A program made the position numbers and the translations under genes. Under the pieces are notes generated by a model. It did no database searches. It saw only the letters and a list, made by a program, of their open reading frames with translations, and was not told the origin of the DNA. A DNA stretch of 64,000 nt from Allobogoriella alba (lineage in GTDB: Bacteria; Actinomycetota; Actinomycetes; Actinomycetales; Actinomycetaceae), in NCBI RefSeq assembly GCF_042665525.1, contig NZ_JBHTCQ010000001.1:558001-622000 (forward strand), given 5' to 3'. Of this stretch, positions 7,898 through 15,851 are shown in pieces; positions within the stretch are counted from its first letter, which is position 1; every line of letters starts with the position of its first letter.

Positions 7898-7960
7898 AAC
7901 CCGCGGGGTCCTGGCTCACGGCCAGGGTCCGTGGTGGACGAGATCACGGCCCCGCGGGTT
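7898..7960 (-). ncRNA. Candidate structured RNA: three-way junction
   Basis: The outer stem pairs AACCCGCGGGG (7898-7908) with CCCCGCGGGTT (7950-7960), 11 perfect bp. Inside lie two adjacent hairpins: CCTGGC/GCCAGG (7910-7926, 5-base loop) and CCGTG/CACGG (7929-7949, 11-base loop). Junction linkers are only 1, 2 and 0 bases. A possible extra basal helix pairs GGTTACC (7874-7880) with GGTGACC (7963-7969). Minus strand is preferred because it lies downstream of the minus-strand mini-ORF and upstream of dedA, but the fold is possible on either strand. I do not recognise it as a named RNA family. Confidence 0.5.
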
Positions 7961-8026
7961 CCGGTGACCACCTGGTTCTCGCCGACTCGTCGAGAGGGGA
8001 GGACCACGGGTCCGTCCGTCGACGGG

Positions 8027-8065
8027 CTAGCGGGTAGCCACCTCACGCGTCCGAAGAATATTCAC
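8027..8065 (-). CDS. 12-codon ORF with an extreme Shine-Dalgarno (leader peptide candidate)
   Basis: GTG at 8065 opens MNILRTREVATR and ends at TAG 8027-8029. Upstream, AGAAGGGAGGTGGTCC (minus strand, 8085-8070) can pair along all 16 bases with the 3' end of 16S rRNA, 14 Watson-Crick plus two G-U pairs. Codons AAT, ATT, CTT and CGT are unlike the GC-ending codons of neighbouring genes, so the nucleotide sequence rather than the peptide may be what matters. A structured region follows, then dedA. I do not recognise the peptide; leader or attenuator is inference. Confidence 0.5.
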   Translation of the reverse strand: MNILRTREVATR

Positions 8066-8156
8066 CTCTGGACCACCTCCCTTCTCGTGTGCCACCCACG
8101 CTAGGCGGGCGACGCGTCGTGTGTCACGCAGAATTCCCGGCTGGCACCATGGAGCC

Positions 8157-8702
8157 ATGACCCGTCCCTTCCGCGTCCTCGTCGTCTGCACCGGGAACAT
8201 CTGCCGCTCTCCGATGGCGGAGGTGGTGCTGCGCAGACGGCTCCGCGAAGCCGGTCTGGACGACGCCGTCGAGGTGACCTCCGCCGGCATCAGCGACGAG
8301 GAGCACGGCAACCCGATCGACACCCGCGCCCAGGCTGTGCTCGCCGAGCACGGGTACGAGGTCCCGAGGCACCACGCCCACCAGGTGGGTGCGGACGAGC
8401 TCGCGGAGACCGACCTGGCGCTCGCGATGACCAGCCAGCACGAGCGGGCGCTGCGCCGGATCGCGGAGCGGTCCGGCGGGGGGACAGAGATCAGGCTGTG
8501 GCGGGAGTTCGACGCCACCGCCCCGGACCGCGCGATCGCCGGCGAGTACGACCTCGACGTCCCCGACCCCTGGTACGGGGCGCACGACGGGTTCTACGAG
8601 ACGCTCGACGTCGTCGAGCGTGGCGCGGAGGGGCTGCTCGCCCGCCTGCGGGACCGGCTCCCGGACCGGGCGGCTACCGGCCCCGAGGGCCGCGAGGCCT
8701 GA
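8157..8702 (+). CDS. Low-molecular-weight protein-tyrosine phosphatase
   Basis: A 181-residue LMW-PTP. The P-loop is VVCTGNICRSPMAE, with nucleophile Cys11 and Arg17 (C-X5-R), and the C-terminal general acid is in DVPDPWYG. Family length (150-165) is slightly exceeded by an acidic/basic tail. In actinomycetes these enzymes (PtpA-like) dephosphorylate protein tyrosines. The start is ATG 8157. A three-codon ORF (ATG at 8149) ends in a TGA that overlaps this ATG as ATGA, which may feed ribosomes into the gene, since no clear Shine-Dalgarno precedes it. Confidence 0.92.
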   Translation: MTRPFRVLVVCTGNICRSPMAEVVLRRRLREAGLDDAVEVTSAGISDEEHGNPIDTRAQAVLAEHGYEVPRHHAHQVGADELAETDLALAMTSQHERALRRIAERSGGGTEIRLWREFDATAPDRAIAGEYDLDVPDPWYGAHDGFYETLDVVERGAEGLLARLRDRLPDRAATGPEGREA

Positions 8703-8711
8703 TCCGGCCCG

Positions 8712-9278
8712 TCATTCCTCGGTGACCGGCGGCAGCGTGGACCAGGGGAAGTTGATCCACCGGTCGGTGTGCCGCCACACGTAGTCGGGGTCGATGATGG
8801 AGGCCGACTTGGCATAGATGACCGCCGAGCGGGCATCCACCGGTGCCGAGGACTCGACGGTGCCGTCGCGGTCCGCGTCCACCGGCAGCCCTTTGGCGCG
8901 GATCATGTCCATGACCAGCGCGAGGGTCTTCCCCGAGTCGGCGACGTCGTCAACCACGAGCACCTTGTGCCCGGGCAGCTCGGAGGTGTCCATGAGCGGC
9001 GGCAGCACGACCGGCTCCGGCAGCGTCTCCCCGACGCCGGTGTAGAACTCGACGTTGAGCGTCCCCATCGCCTTGACGCCGAGCGCGTACGCGAGGGCGC
9101 CGGCGGGCAGGAGCCCGCCGCGGGCGACGGCGATGACGAGGTCCGGCATCCAGCCGGAGGCGACGATGTCTCGTGCCAGCTCGCGGGAGAACCCGCCGAA
9201 CTGCTCCCAGCCGAGTACCTCGCGGTCCTCGCCGGTGGTGGTCGTGGCGCCGTCGTCGAACGGTGTTCTCTCGCTCAT
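8712..9278 (-). CDS. Purine-type phosphoribosyltransferase
   Basis: A 188-residue PRTase. The PRPP loop is VLVVDDVADSGKTLALV (VVDDVADSGKT), the N-terminal half has PDLVIAVARGGLLPAGALAYALG, and the C-terminus ends YVWRHTDRWINFPWSTLPP, as in actinobacterial hypoxanthine/guanine/xanthine-type PRTases. It would transfer a purine base onto PRPP in salvage. The start is ATG 9278 (MSERTPF); the frame stays open upstream but without family similarity. It converges with the phosphatase, 9 bp between stops. Confidence 0.85.
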   Translation of the reverse strand: MSERTPFDDGATTTTGEDREVLGWEQFGGFSRELARDIVASGWMPDLVIAVARGGLLPAGALAYALGVKAMGTLNVEFYTGVGETLPEPVVLPPLMDTSELPGHKVLVVDDVADSGKTLALVMDMIRAKGLPVDADRDGTVESSAPVDARSAVIYAKSASIIDPDYVWRHTDRWINFPWSTLPPVTEE

Positions 9279-9354
9279 CGTTGGTCCATCGTGCCCGAGC
9301 CGCGGCGGTGCGCGCCACGTCGTCCCGGGCGCAGGGCTCGCCGTGAGCCCTGGC

Positions 9355-9537
9355 TCACTCGTCCCGGGAACCGCTGAGCGCGTTGCGCAGCAGGACGAAG
9401 ACCGCAACGGCGACGACGGCCACCACGGCCAGCTTGACCACGAACCACATGAGGGAGAAGAGGGCGTCGACGAGGAACCACGCCGCCACGATCGCGACGA
9501 GCACTCCGAGAACCGTCCAGATGGTGCCGCTCTTCAC
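9355..9537 (-). CDS. Small membrane protein, 60 residues
   Basis: A 60-residue protein with two hydrophobic stretches (about residues 6-26 and 30-50: VLGVLVAIVAAWFLVDALF and VKLAVVAVVAVAVFVLL) and a short charged C-tail (SGSRDE). This is a common actinobacterial small-membrane-protein plan with no assigned function. The start is GTG 9537, preceded by TACGCT six bases upstream, which fits a leaderless transcript. The next genes on its strand are separately spaced. Confidence 0.7.
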   Translation of the reverse strand: MKSGTIWTVLGVLVAIVAAWFLVDALFSLMWFVVKLAVVAVVAVAVFVLLRNALSGSRDE

Positions 9538-9543
9538 CGCATC

Positions 9544-9549
9544 AGCGTA
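9544..9549 (-). promoter_or_regulatory. Leaderless -10 element for the 60-residue membrane protein
   Basis: Minus strand TACGCT, six bases (GATGCG), then GTG at 9537. Same spacing and hexamer as upstream of 14973 and 60891. Confidence 0.5.
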
Positions 9550-9567
9550 TCCGCCGACCGGCGACGC

Positions 9568-10254
9568 CTACCCCCGGACCGAGACGTGGACGTGGTCGAA
9601 GTGCCCGCCGGTCGCGTCCCCGGGGTCGTAGACGCCGGCGCCGTTGTAGGGGACCCAGCCCGCCTCCGGGCGGTCCGCCTCCCAGATGCGGCCCTGCCAG
9701 ATGATGTAGTGGACGTGCAGCGCCTCGGCGTGGACCTGCAGCCACCGGGCCGCCCGCCACCCCTCGATGAGGTCCTGGCCGTCGGCGAACGCACCGGACC
9801 GGCCGTAGTACAGGTCGCAGCCGCGGCCGTGGGGATGGTCCGACTCCGGGTTCCACTCGTGCTCGGACCAGCACGTCAGGGACGCGTCGGTGAAGGTGAG
9901 CTGATCGACCAGCCAGGCCATCGCCGGCGTGACGCAGCCGTCCGTCCCCGCCGGATCCGGCTCGGTGCAGCCGCGGCCCTGGCCCGACCACGGTTCGGGC
10001 GCGGCGGGCAGCTCCACGTGCGGTGCGAGGTTCATGGCGGGCCGATACGTGGGTGGCCCGTCCAGCGCGTCGATGCTCGTCGCGGTGGTCACCAGGAGCA
10101 GGAAGACGAGGGCACTGCGCACCAGCCGCACGCGCCGCCGCGCCGCCAGACGCTGCGTGGGCGAGAGTCGTCGCTGTCGCCCGGATCTGCCCACCCGGAT
10201 ACTCAAGCACGGATGAGCGCCGTCCGTACGCAGCCGCGGTGCGGTGCCGCTCAC
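9568..10254 (-). CDS. Secreted/anchored M15-like (ARB_07466-type) protein
   Basis: A 228-residue protein. A basic N-terminus leads into one hydrophobic segment (about residues 48-64, SALVFLLLVTTATSIDAL), then a globular domain with SDHPHGRGCDLYYG and GGHFDHVHVSVRG. The H-X6-D and H-X-H arrangement is that of the M15/D-Ala-D-Ala carboxypeptidase fold as seen in ARB_07466-like C-terminal domains of actinomycetes. Zinc binding and a cell-wall role are inferred. GTG 10254 is the assumed start; a later start just before the hydrophobic segment is possible. Confidence 0.7.
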   Translation of the reverse strand: MSGTAPRLRTDGAHPCLSIRVGRSGRQRRLSPTQRLAARRRVRLVRSALVFLLLVTTATSIDALDGPPTYRPAMNLAPHVELPAAPEPWSGQGRGCTEPDPAGTDGCVTPAMAWLVDQLTFTDASLTCWSEHEWNPESDHPHGRGCDLYYGRSGAFADGQDLIEGWRAARWLQVHAEALHVHYIIWQGRIWEADRPEAGWVPYNGAGVYDPGDATGGHFDHVHVSVRG

Positions 10255-10255
10255 C

Positions 10256-10261
10256 TACCAT
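10256..10261 (+). promoter_or_regulatory. Leaderless -10 element for the uridine-kinase-like gene
   Basis: TACCAT, six bases (CGAGCC), then ATG 10268, with no ribosome site between. Matches the recurring TANNNT-N6-start pattern. Confidence 0.5.
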
Positions 10262-10267
10262 CGAGCC

Positions 10268-10885
10268 ATGGCGACGACGCCGGGACGACGGCGGATCCTC
10301 GAGCGCCTCGCTCGAGGGCTTGCCCGCCGCGCCGCGGACCGACAGGTCCTGCGGGTCGCCGTCGACGGTCCCGATGCAGCGGGCAAGACGACCTTCGCGC
10401 GGGACCTGGACGGGCTGCTGTACCCGCTGCTCCCCGCGGGCGCCGAGCTGCGGCGGTTCAGCACCGACGACCTGCTCGCCCCCGTCGTGCTGCGGGGGGA
10501 GCTCCGGCACCAGGATCCGCACTGGGTGTACGAGCACGCCTACCCGCTGGACTTGATCCGGGAGATCGCGGTCGGGAACCCCGCGCACGACCACCCCGGG
10601 ACCGTGGTCATCGCCGAAGGGATGAGTCTGCTGCGCCCCGAGCTCGCGGACCTGTGGGACGTGACCGTCTACCTGACGGTCTCCGAGGAGGTGACGCTCG
10701 AGCGCGTCCGGGACCGGCTCGACGAGGACGACGACATCGAGGGCGTCCTGGGTCGCTACCGCAACCTCTACCTGCCCGCGCTCGCGTTGTACCGGGCGAT
10801 CGCCGATCCGATGGATCGCAGCGACGTCGTCATCGACATGACCGACGTGGAGGCCCCCGCCGTGCAGCACTGGAACGGCCTCTGA
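10268..10885 (+). CDS. Uridine kinase-like P-loop kinase
   Basis: A 205-residue P-loop kinase. Walker A GPDAAGKT is at residues 34-41 within VAVDGPDAAGKTTFARDL, then FSTDDLLAPVVLRGE and a C-terminal lid region with ERVRDRLDEDDD. Layout and length fit uridine kinase/phosphoribulokinase-family proteins; nucleoside versus other alcohol substrates cannot be decided. ATG 10268 is chosen over an in-frame ATG at 10244 because of its leaderless promoter. It converges with the ABC operon. Confidence 0.8.
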   Translation: MATTPGRRRILERLARGLARRAADRQVLRVAVDGPDAAGKTTFARDLDGLLYPLLPAGAELRRFSTDDLLAPVVLRGELRHQDPHWVYEHAYPLDLIREIAVGNPAHDHPGTVVIAEGMSLLRPELADLWDVTVYLTVSEEVTLERVRDRLDEDDDIEGVLGRYRNLYLPALALYRAIADPMDRSDVVIDMTDVEAPAVQHWNGL

Positions 10886-10895
10886 ACCCCGCCGG

Positions 10896-12257
10896 CTACT
10901 CCTCGAGTGCCGCGTTCCCGGCTTCCTGTGCCTCCCGGAGCGCCTCCGGCACCGGGACGTCACCGAGGAACATGTCCTGCAGGATCGGCGTCGCGGCGTT
11001 CATCCCGGCGTTCGTGTTCGGGCCGGTGGGGGCTGGCGTGGTCTCGCCCTGGGCAGCGTCGAGGAACGGCTGGACGTCGACGTCGCGGTCGGCCCAGTAG
11101 TCGACGAACGTCTGCTGAGCGTCGACCGCGGCCGGGAAGGCGATGCCCTGGCTCGCCAGCGCGGACTGGCCGTCGGCGGAGCCGAGCCACCGCAGCACGG
11201 TCGTGGTCGCCTCGATGTTCTCGCTGTGCGCGTTGCCGACCGCCGCGACTCCGTGCACGACGCTCACGCGGCCCTCAGGCCCGCCGACCATGGGCGCGAT
11301 GCCCCACTCGAAGTCGGCGCTGTCGGCGATGGTCCGGAGGCGGTACGGCCCGGACTGGAAGAGTGCGAGCCGCCCCTGGAGGAACAGCTCCTGCGGCAGG
11401 TCGCCGTTGGGGTTCGTGTCGGCGGCCGAGGGCGCCACGTGGTGGGTGTTGATGAGGTCGACGAGGTACTGGAACGCCTCTTCGCCCTCGGGGCTGGCGA
11501 AGGCGAACCGGTCACCGTCCTGCCACTGGCCGCCGTTCTGGGCGAGGAAGTCGATGTAGATCGCCTGCAGGTCGGCCTGCGAGTTGAAGCCGTACACGCG
11601 GGTGGAGCTCGGGTCGAACCCGTCCTCGCCCGGGTGGCGTCCCTCGTCGTCGACCGTGAGGGACCGGGCCGCCGGGAGGAGGGTGTCGTCGGGTGCGACC
11701 CGTCGGCCGCCCGGGGAGGGCTGCCACGTGAGGTCGTTCGGATCCACCCCGGCCCGCTCGACCATCTCCGCGTTGTAGTACAGGGCGATCGAGTCCCACA
11801 GCTGGGGGACGCCCCACAGCGACCCGTCCCGCCGGTACAGGTCGGTGATCGCCCCCTCCCACTCGTCGTGCTCGGTCCCGAGCGTCTCGGAGATGTTGAG
11901 CAGGTCGCCGCTGTCGGCGTAGCGGCCGAAGTTCGAGGTGTTCGTCCAGAAGATGTCGGCCATCTCGCCGGAGCTCAGGTCCAGCGGGAGCCGCTCGAAG
12001 TAGTCCGCCCACGGGACGGTCTCGACCTCGACCCGGATGTCCGGGTTCTGGGCCATGAACGCGTCGAACGATTCCTGGTAGGCCGGGGCGGCCACCTCGT
12101 CCCACAGCCGGAAGGTCACGGTGGTGGCGCCTCCGGCCTGGGTGTCACCTTCCACCGTCGGGTCGTCGTCCGTGGCCGGCGAGCACGCCGCGAGGACCAT
12201 CGCCGCCGCGGCGACGGCAGTACCCAGCAAGCGGCCTCGGCGCGGCGCGCTCCCCAT
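10896..12257 (-). CDS. Sugar ABC transporter substrate-binding lipoprotein
   Basis: A 453-residue extracellular solute-binding protein of CUT1 type. The signal peptide ends in the lipobox LAAC (Cys25), then comes the mature domain with VTFRLWDEVAAPAYQESFDAF, WADYFERLPLDLSSGEMADIF and a C-terminal LRWLGSADGQSALASQG stretch typical of family 1 sugar binders. Start ATG 12257 has GGAGGGC upstream. It is the last gene of the minus-strand ABC operon, whereas such genes usually come first. TAGGTT at 12300-12295 could be a promoter of its own. Confidence 0.9.
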   Translation of the reverse strand: MGSAPRRGRLLGTAVAAAAMVLAACSPATDDDPTVEGDTQAGGATTVTFRLWDEVAAPAYQESFDAFMAQNPDIRVEVETVPWADYFERLPLDLSSGEMADIFWTNTSNFGRYADSGDLLNISETLGTEHDEWEGAITDLYRRDGSLWGVPQLWDSIALYYNAEMVERAGVDPNDLTWQPSPGGRRVAPDDTLLPAARSLTVDDEGRHPGEDGFDPSSTRVYGFNSQADLQAIYIDFLAQNGGQWQDGDRFAFASPEGEEAFQYLVDLINTHHVAPSAADTNPNGDLPQELFLQGRLALFQSGPYRLRTIADSADFEWGIAPMVGGPEGRVSVVHGVAAVGNAHSENIEATTTVLRWLGSADGQSALASQGIAFPAAVDAQQTFVDYWADRDVDVQPFLDAAQGETTPAPTGPNTNAGMNAATPILQDMFLGDVPVPEALREAQEAGNAALEE

Positions 12258-12356
12258 CTGCCCTCCTCGATGCCCCCCGTGGGCCCTGCACCTCAACCTA
12301 GTGCCACGCGAGGCGTGTGCGGGTGCGCCACGGCGGGGCGGCGCGGAACCGTGACC

Positions 12357-13253
12357 TCACCGCAACCCGATGCCGATGGAGCGGGTGATCTGGCGCTGGA
12401 AGACCACGAACAGGATGACGAGCGGCGCCAGCGCGATGGTCGTGGCTGCCATGACGAGCGTCCAGTTGCCCGAGTACTGCGTCTGCAGGGACGCGGTCGC
12501 CACCGTCATGACGTTCCACTCCGGTGCCGGGGCGATGACCGACGGCCAGATGAAGCTGTTCCACTGCGTCACGACCGTGATGAGCAGCAGCGTCGCCAGG
12601 ATCGGCCGGTTCAGGGGCAGCATCACGTACCACAGACGCCGCAGGGCGCCGGCGCCGTCGATGGTGGCGGCGTCGAGGAGCTCCGTGGGCAGGGACCGGA
12701 AGTTCTCCCGGAGCAGGAAGATCGCGTACGGGCTGCCGAGAAGGAACGGCACCACCAGGCCGGCGAAGGTGTTCCGCAGACCGGCGGAGGTGAGCATCGA
12801 GTACAGCGGGATGATCGTCACCACCGCCGGGATCATGAGGGTGGCGAGGTAGGTCCAGAAGAGGGCGTCCCGGCCGGGGAAGCGCAGCGTGGCGAACGCG
12901 TACGCCGCGAGCACCGAGGAGATCATCTGCCCCGCCACCAGGACCGCCACCATCTGCGCAGTCACCGCGATCGGAACCACGAAGTCGTACGCGTCGGTGA
13001 ACAGCGCGGTGAAGTTCTCGAACGTGACGGGGTCCGGCAGCGACAGCGGCACGGTCGTGCTGAACTGCCGCGGCGTCTTCATGGCGGTGAGGACCGAGAA
13101 GACGAACGGCCCGACGACGAGGCCCGCGCCGGCGATCAGCATGAGATACGTCAGGCCGTTGGCCAGCCAACGCGCCGAGCGGGCCGACGTCGGCCGGCCG
13201 CCGCGCGTCGTCGTACGCGGCTTTCCGGAACGGGTCGGGGGCAGCGTCGTCAT
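12357..13253 (-). CDS. Carbohydrate ABC transporter permease (MalG/UgpE-like)
   Basis: A 298-residue CUT1 inner-membrane permease with six predicted membrane segments. Its EAA loop is ELLDAATIDGAGALRRLWYV followed by MLPLNRP, the coupling site to the ATPase. It ends with VVFQRQITRSIGIG, typical of MalG homologues. Start ATG 13253 overlaps the previous permease stop as ATGA, so translation is coupled. It forms the transmembrane channel with the MalF-like partner at 13250-14152. No ATPase gene is present, suggesting a shared MsiK-type ATPase elsewhere. Confidence 0.92.
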   Translation of the reverse strand: MTTLPPTRSGKPRTTTRGGRPTSARSARWLANGLTYLMLIAGAGLVVGPFVFSVLTAMKTPRQFSTTVPLSLPDPVTFENFTALFTDAYDFVVPIAVTAQMVAVLVAGQMISSVLAAYAFATLRFPGRDALFWTYLATLMIPAVVTIIPLYSMLTSAGLRNTFAGLVVPFLLGSPYAIFLLRENFRSLPTELLDAATIDGAGALRRLWYVMLPLNRPILATLLLITVVTQWNSFIWPSVIAPAPEWNVMTVATASLQTQYSGNWTLVMAATTIALAPLVILFVVFQRQITRSIGIGLR

Positions 13254-14152
13254 GACATGTCGTACGTGATCCGGCGGCTGAAGTACCGCTGCTGGAGGAG
13301 CGTGACGGCGACGAGGACGACCAGGAGCAGGACCGCCATCGCCGAGGCCCGGCCCAGGTTCAGGGCGACGAACGCCTCGTCGTAGATGTGCGCCGCGATG
13401 ACGTCGGTGGAACCGGCGGGGTAGCCCCGGGCGGCACCGGTGAGGCCGTAGACGAGGTCGAAGACCTGGAACGAGGCGATGACCGAGGTGACCGAGACGA
13501 AGAACGTCGTCGGTCGCAGCAGCGGCACCGTCACGGAGAAGAGCGTCCGGACCGGACCCGCACCGTCGAGCGTGGCCGCCTCGTACACCGACGGCGGGAT
13601 CTGCTGCAGGCCGGCCAGGAAGAACAGCGAGATGTACCCGACCGTGGACCACACGTACACGAAGGCGACGGCCGGCAGCGCCAGGGCCGGGTCGGACATC
13701 CACTCGATCCGCGTGCCCAGCAGGGCGTTCGCCGCTCCCGTGCTGGGGTCGAGCAGCCACCGCCAGACGACGCCGAGGGCCAGCGGCGCGCACACCCAGG
13801 GCAGGACGTACACGACGCGGAGCGCCGAGGTGCCCGGAAGGCCGCGGTTGATCGCCAGCGCCAGCAGGAGCGCGAGGACGATCGACGTCGGCAGCGCCAT
13901 GAGCGTGAACAACGCGGTCACCCGCAGCGAGTTCCAGAACGCCGCGGACCCGGCGAGGTCGGTGTAGTTCGCCAGGCCCGTCCAGGACGGGTCGGAGATG
14001 AGGTCCCACCGGGTGAGGGAGATGAGCACGACGAGCACCACCGGCACCAGGAGGAACCCGCCGACGCCGACGAAGCTCGGCAGCAGCAGGCCATACGCCG
14101 TCAACGCCTCGCGTCGGCGGCGCGCGCGACGGGCGGGCCGGTCGGCTAGCAC
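13250..14152 (-). CDS. Carbohydrate ABC transporter permease (MalF/UgpA-like)
   Basis: A 300-residue CUT1 permease with six membrane segments, first at LTAYGLLLPSFVGVGGFLLV, and EAA loop SVYEAATLDGAGPVRTLFSV followed by TVPLLRP. GTG 14152 (MLADRPARRARRRREA) is the best start: it overlaps the SprT stop (14146-14148) by a few bases. The frame continues upstream only as antisense to SprT. Together with the MalG-like partner and the lipoprotein it imports an unidentified mono- or oligosaccharide. Confidence 0.9.
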   Translation of the reverse strand: MLADRPARRARRRREALTAYGLLLPSFVGVGGFLLVPVVLVVLISLTRWDLISDPSWTGLANYTDLAGSAAFWNSLRVTALFTLMALPTSIVLALLLALAINRGLPGTSALRVVYVLPWVCAPLALGVVWRWLLDPSTGAANALLGTRIEWMSDPALALPAVAFVYVWSTVGYISLFFLAGLQQIPPSVYEAATLDGAGPVRTLFSVTVPLLRPTTFFVSVTSVIASFQVFDLVYGLTGAARGYPAGSTDVIAAHIYDEAFVALNLGRASAMAVLLLVVLVAVTLLQQRYFSRRITYDMS

Positions 14153-14808
14153 GACCCGCTCAGGCTGGCGTCGGTGTCGACGAGCGCGAGCGAGGGACGA
14201 GCGGAGGGCGAGGAGACGCCGTGGTGCGCGCTGCGGTCGGCGAGCGCGAGCGAGGCGTCGGTGGCGTCCACTCCGCTGCCGGCAAGGACGCTGTGGTCCG
14301 CCGTCGCCAGCAGCCGGGCGAGCTCGCGCTCGTAGACCGGTCCTGGCGAGACCGACTGCCCGCGGTAGGTCCACCGCAGCAGGAAGTCCGTGTTGAAGCC
14401 GCGGTCGCAGCGGGCGCAGCTCGCGGGGCGGGACGGTCGGCGGTGGCGCTCGTAGGTGTGCCCACGAGGGCACGTCCCGCGCCACGGTGCCGGTGGCCGC
14501 GGGGCGTCCGCATCGACCAGCCGCTGGCCGCTGCAGCCGATCCGGTGTGCCTGGGCCCGCCAGACGGCGTCGTGCCCGTGCTCAGGGCCCACGAGCGCGT
14601 GGGCGATCTCGTGCAGCAGGGTGTCGCGGACGTGCTCCTCGGTGTACAGCGCCATGAGATGGCGTGACACCGAGATCACCTTGATGTCGAACCGGCACGC
14701 GCCGGCGCGCCGTTTGGCGTTGTCGAACCGCAGCCGCCAGTCGGCGAGCCCGTGCTCGGCGAGCAGCTCCTCGCCCAGGACTCGCACCGCCCTCAGCTCC
14801 ACCGGCAC
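14146..14808 (-). CDS. SprT-like zinc metalloprotein
   Basis: A 220-residue SprT-like protein. The zincin motif HEIAH is at residues 66-70 with downstream EHGHDAVWR, followed by a C-terminal zinc-ribbon pattern (TCPRGHTYERHRR, then SCARC). Eukaryotic Spartan relatives cleave DNA-protein crosslinks; the bacterial role is unproved. GTG 14808 (MPVELRAVRVLGEEL) matches where related proteins begin and has GGGAG upstream; GTG 14883 is an alternative. Its last codons overlap the MalF-like start, unusual company for a protease-like gene. Confidence 0.8.
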   Translation of the reverse strand: MPVELRAVRVLGEELLAEHGLADWRLRFDNAKRRAGACRFDIKVISVSRHLMALYTEEHVRDTLLHEIAHALVGPEHGHDAVWRAQAHRIGCSGQRLVDADAPRPPAPWRGTCPRGHTYERHRRPSRPASCARCDRGFNTDFLLRWTYRGQSVSPGPVYERELARLLATADHSVLAGSGVDATDASLALADRSAHHGVSSPSARPSLALVDTDASLSGSC

Positions 14809-14960
14809 CTCCGCATCCGTGCTCCCGCCCTCGTCGCGCGCGCGGTGAGGGCATCGCGGTGCCCACAGCCTACGAGGAGCCACCCACGTCCGGCACGGTG
14901 CACCTCCTGGAGCCGCCCGGGAGGAAGTGGCGTTTCATCGCCACGGCGCGTGCGCCCGCA

Positions 14961-14966
14961 TACGCT
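14961..14966 (+). promoter_or_regulatory. Leaderless -10 element for the MmyB-type regulator
   Basis: TACGCT, six bases (CCGACC), then ATG 14973. No ribosome site is visible. Confidence 0.55.
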
Positions 14967-14972
14967 CCGACC

Positions 14973-15803
14973 ATGGCCGGAGGGACAGGGTCGGTGGGCG
15001 ACCTGCTGCGTGAGTGGCGCCATCATCGACAGCTGAGTCAGCTCGATCTCGCGCTGCAGGCGGAGGTCTCGGCGCGTCACGTGAGCCTGGTGGAGACCGG
15101 CAAGTCTCGGCCGAGCGCTGAGATGGTGCTGCGGCTGGCCTCCGCGCTGGATGTGCCGCTGCGGCACCGCAACCGGCTGCTGCTGGCCGCGGGCTTCGCC
15201 CCGAGGTACCAGGAGCGGGACCTGGAGGCGCCGGACATGTCGTCCGTCCGGGAGGCTCTCGTCACCATCCTCCGGGCGCACGAGCCGTATCCCGCCGTGG
15301 TCATGGACCGGCGGTGGAACGTCCTCATGACGAACGCGGGCGTCGAGCTCCTCCAGGACGGTGTCGACGCCGACCTGCTGCACCCCCGGGCGAACCTGGT
15401 CCGCCTCAGCCTGGATCCGCGCGGGCTCGCGCCCCGGATCGGGAACATCGCGGACGTGCGGAACATGTTCCGTGCCCGGCTGTCCCGTCAGCTCGCCGAG
15501 GACGCCGACCCCGAGATCACCGACCTGTACGACACGTACGTCGCGCCGCACGTGGACGGCAGCGCGGCGGCGCCCGCGGGCGGTGAGGTCGTCGGTGCGA
15601 TGACCTTGCAGACGCCGGAGCAGGAGGTGCGGCTCTTCTCGACCGTCACGACCTTCTGCACGCCGCAGGACATCACGTTGCAGGAGATCGCCGTCGAGCT
15701 GTTCTACCCGGCCGACGGCCGGACCGCGCAGGTGCTGGCCTCCGGCGCCGGCGGCCGCGAGATGGCGGGCACGCTGCCGGGCGGGGGTGTCGCCGGCCCA
15801 TGA
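14973..15803 (+). CDS. XRE/MmyB-type helix-turn-helix regulator
   Basis: A 276-residue regulator. The N-terminal XRE HTH spans residues 9-65: VGDLLREWRHHRQLSQLDLA, then VSARHVSLVETGKSRPSAEM. It is followed by an MmyB-like ligand-binding domain with the diagnostic VVMDRRWNVLMTN and LHPRANLVRLSLDPRG..P.I. These proteins often sit beside the oxidoreductase or hydrolase they control and may sense fatty acids or similar ligands. Its divergent neighbour is the SprT-like gene, leaving the target unclear. Start ATG 14973 is leaderless-type. Confidence 0.88.
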   Translation: MAGGTGSVGDLLREWRHHRQLSQLDLALQAEVSARHVSLVETGKSRPSAEMVLRLASALDVPLRHRNRLLLAAGFAPRYQERDLEAPDMSSVREALVTILRAHEPYPAVVMDRRWNVLMTNAGVELLQDGVDADLLHPRANLVRLSLDPRGLAPRIGNIADVRNMFRARLSRQLAEDADPEITDLYDTYVAPHVDGSAAAPAGGEVVGAMTLQTPEQEVRLFSTVTTFCTPQDITLQEIAVELFYPADGRTAQVLASGAGGREMAGTLPGGGVAGP

Positions 15804-15851
15804 AATGCCATGTCATCGACAAGCCGCGCCGGACGGCGGAGGCTCGTCCGG

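Noticed and set aside
8070..8085. Sequence resembling the end of a 16S rRNA gene
   Set aside because: Only 16 bases match and no other rRNA sequence surrounds them. They act as a ribosome-binding site on the minus strand, not as an rRNA fragment.
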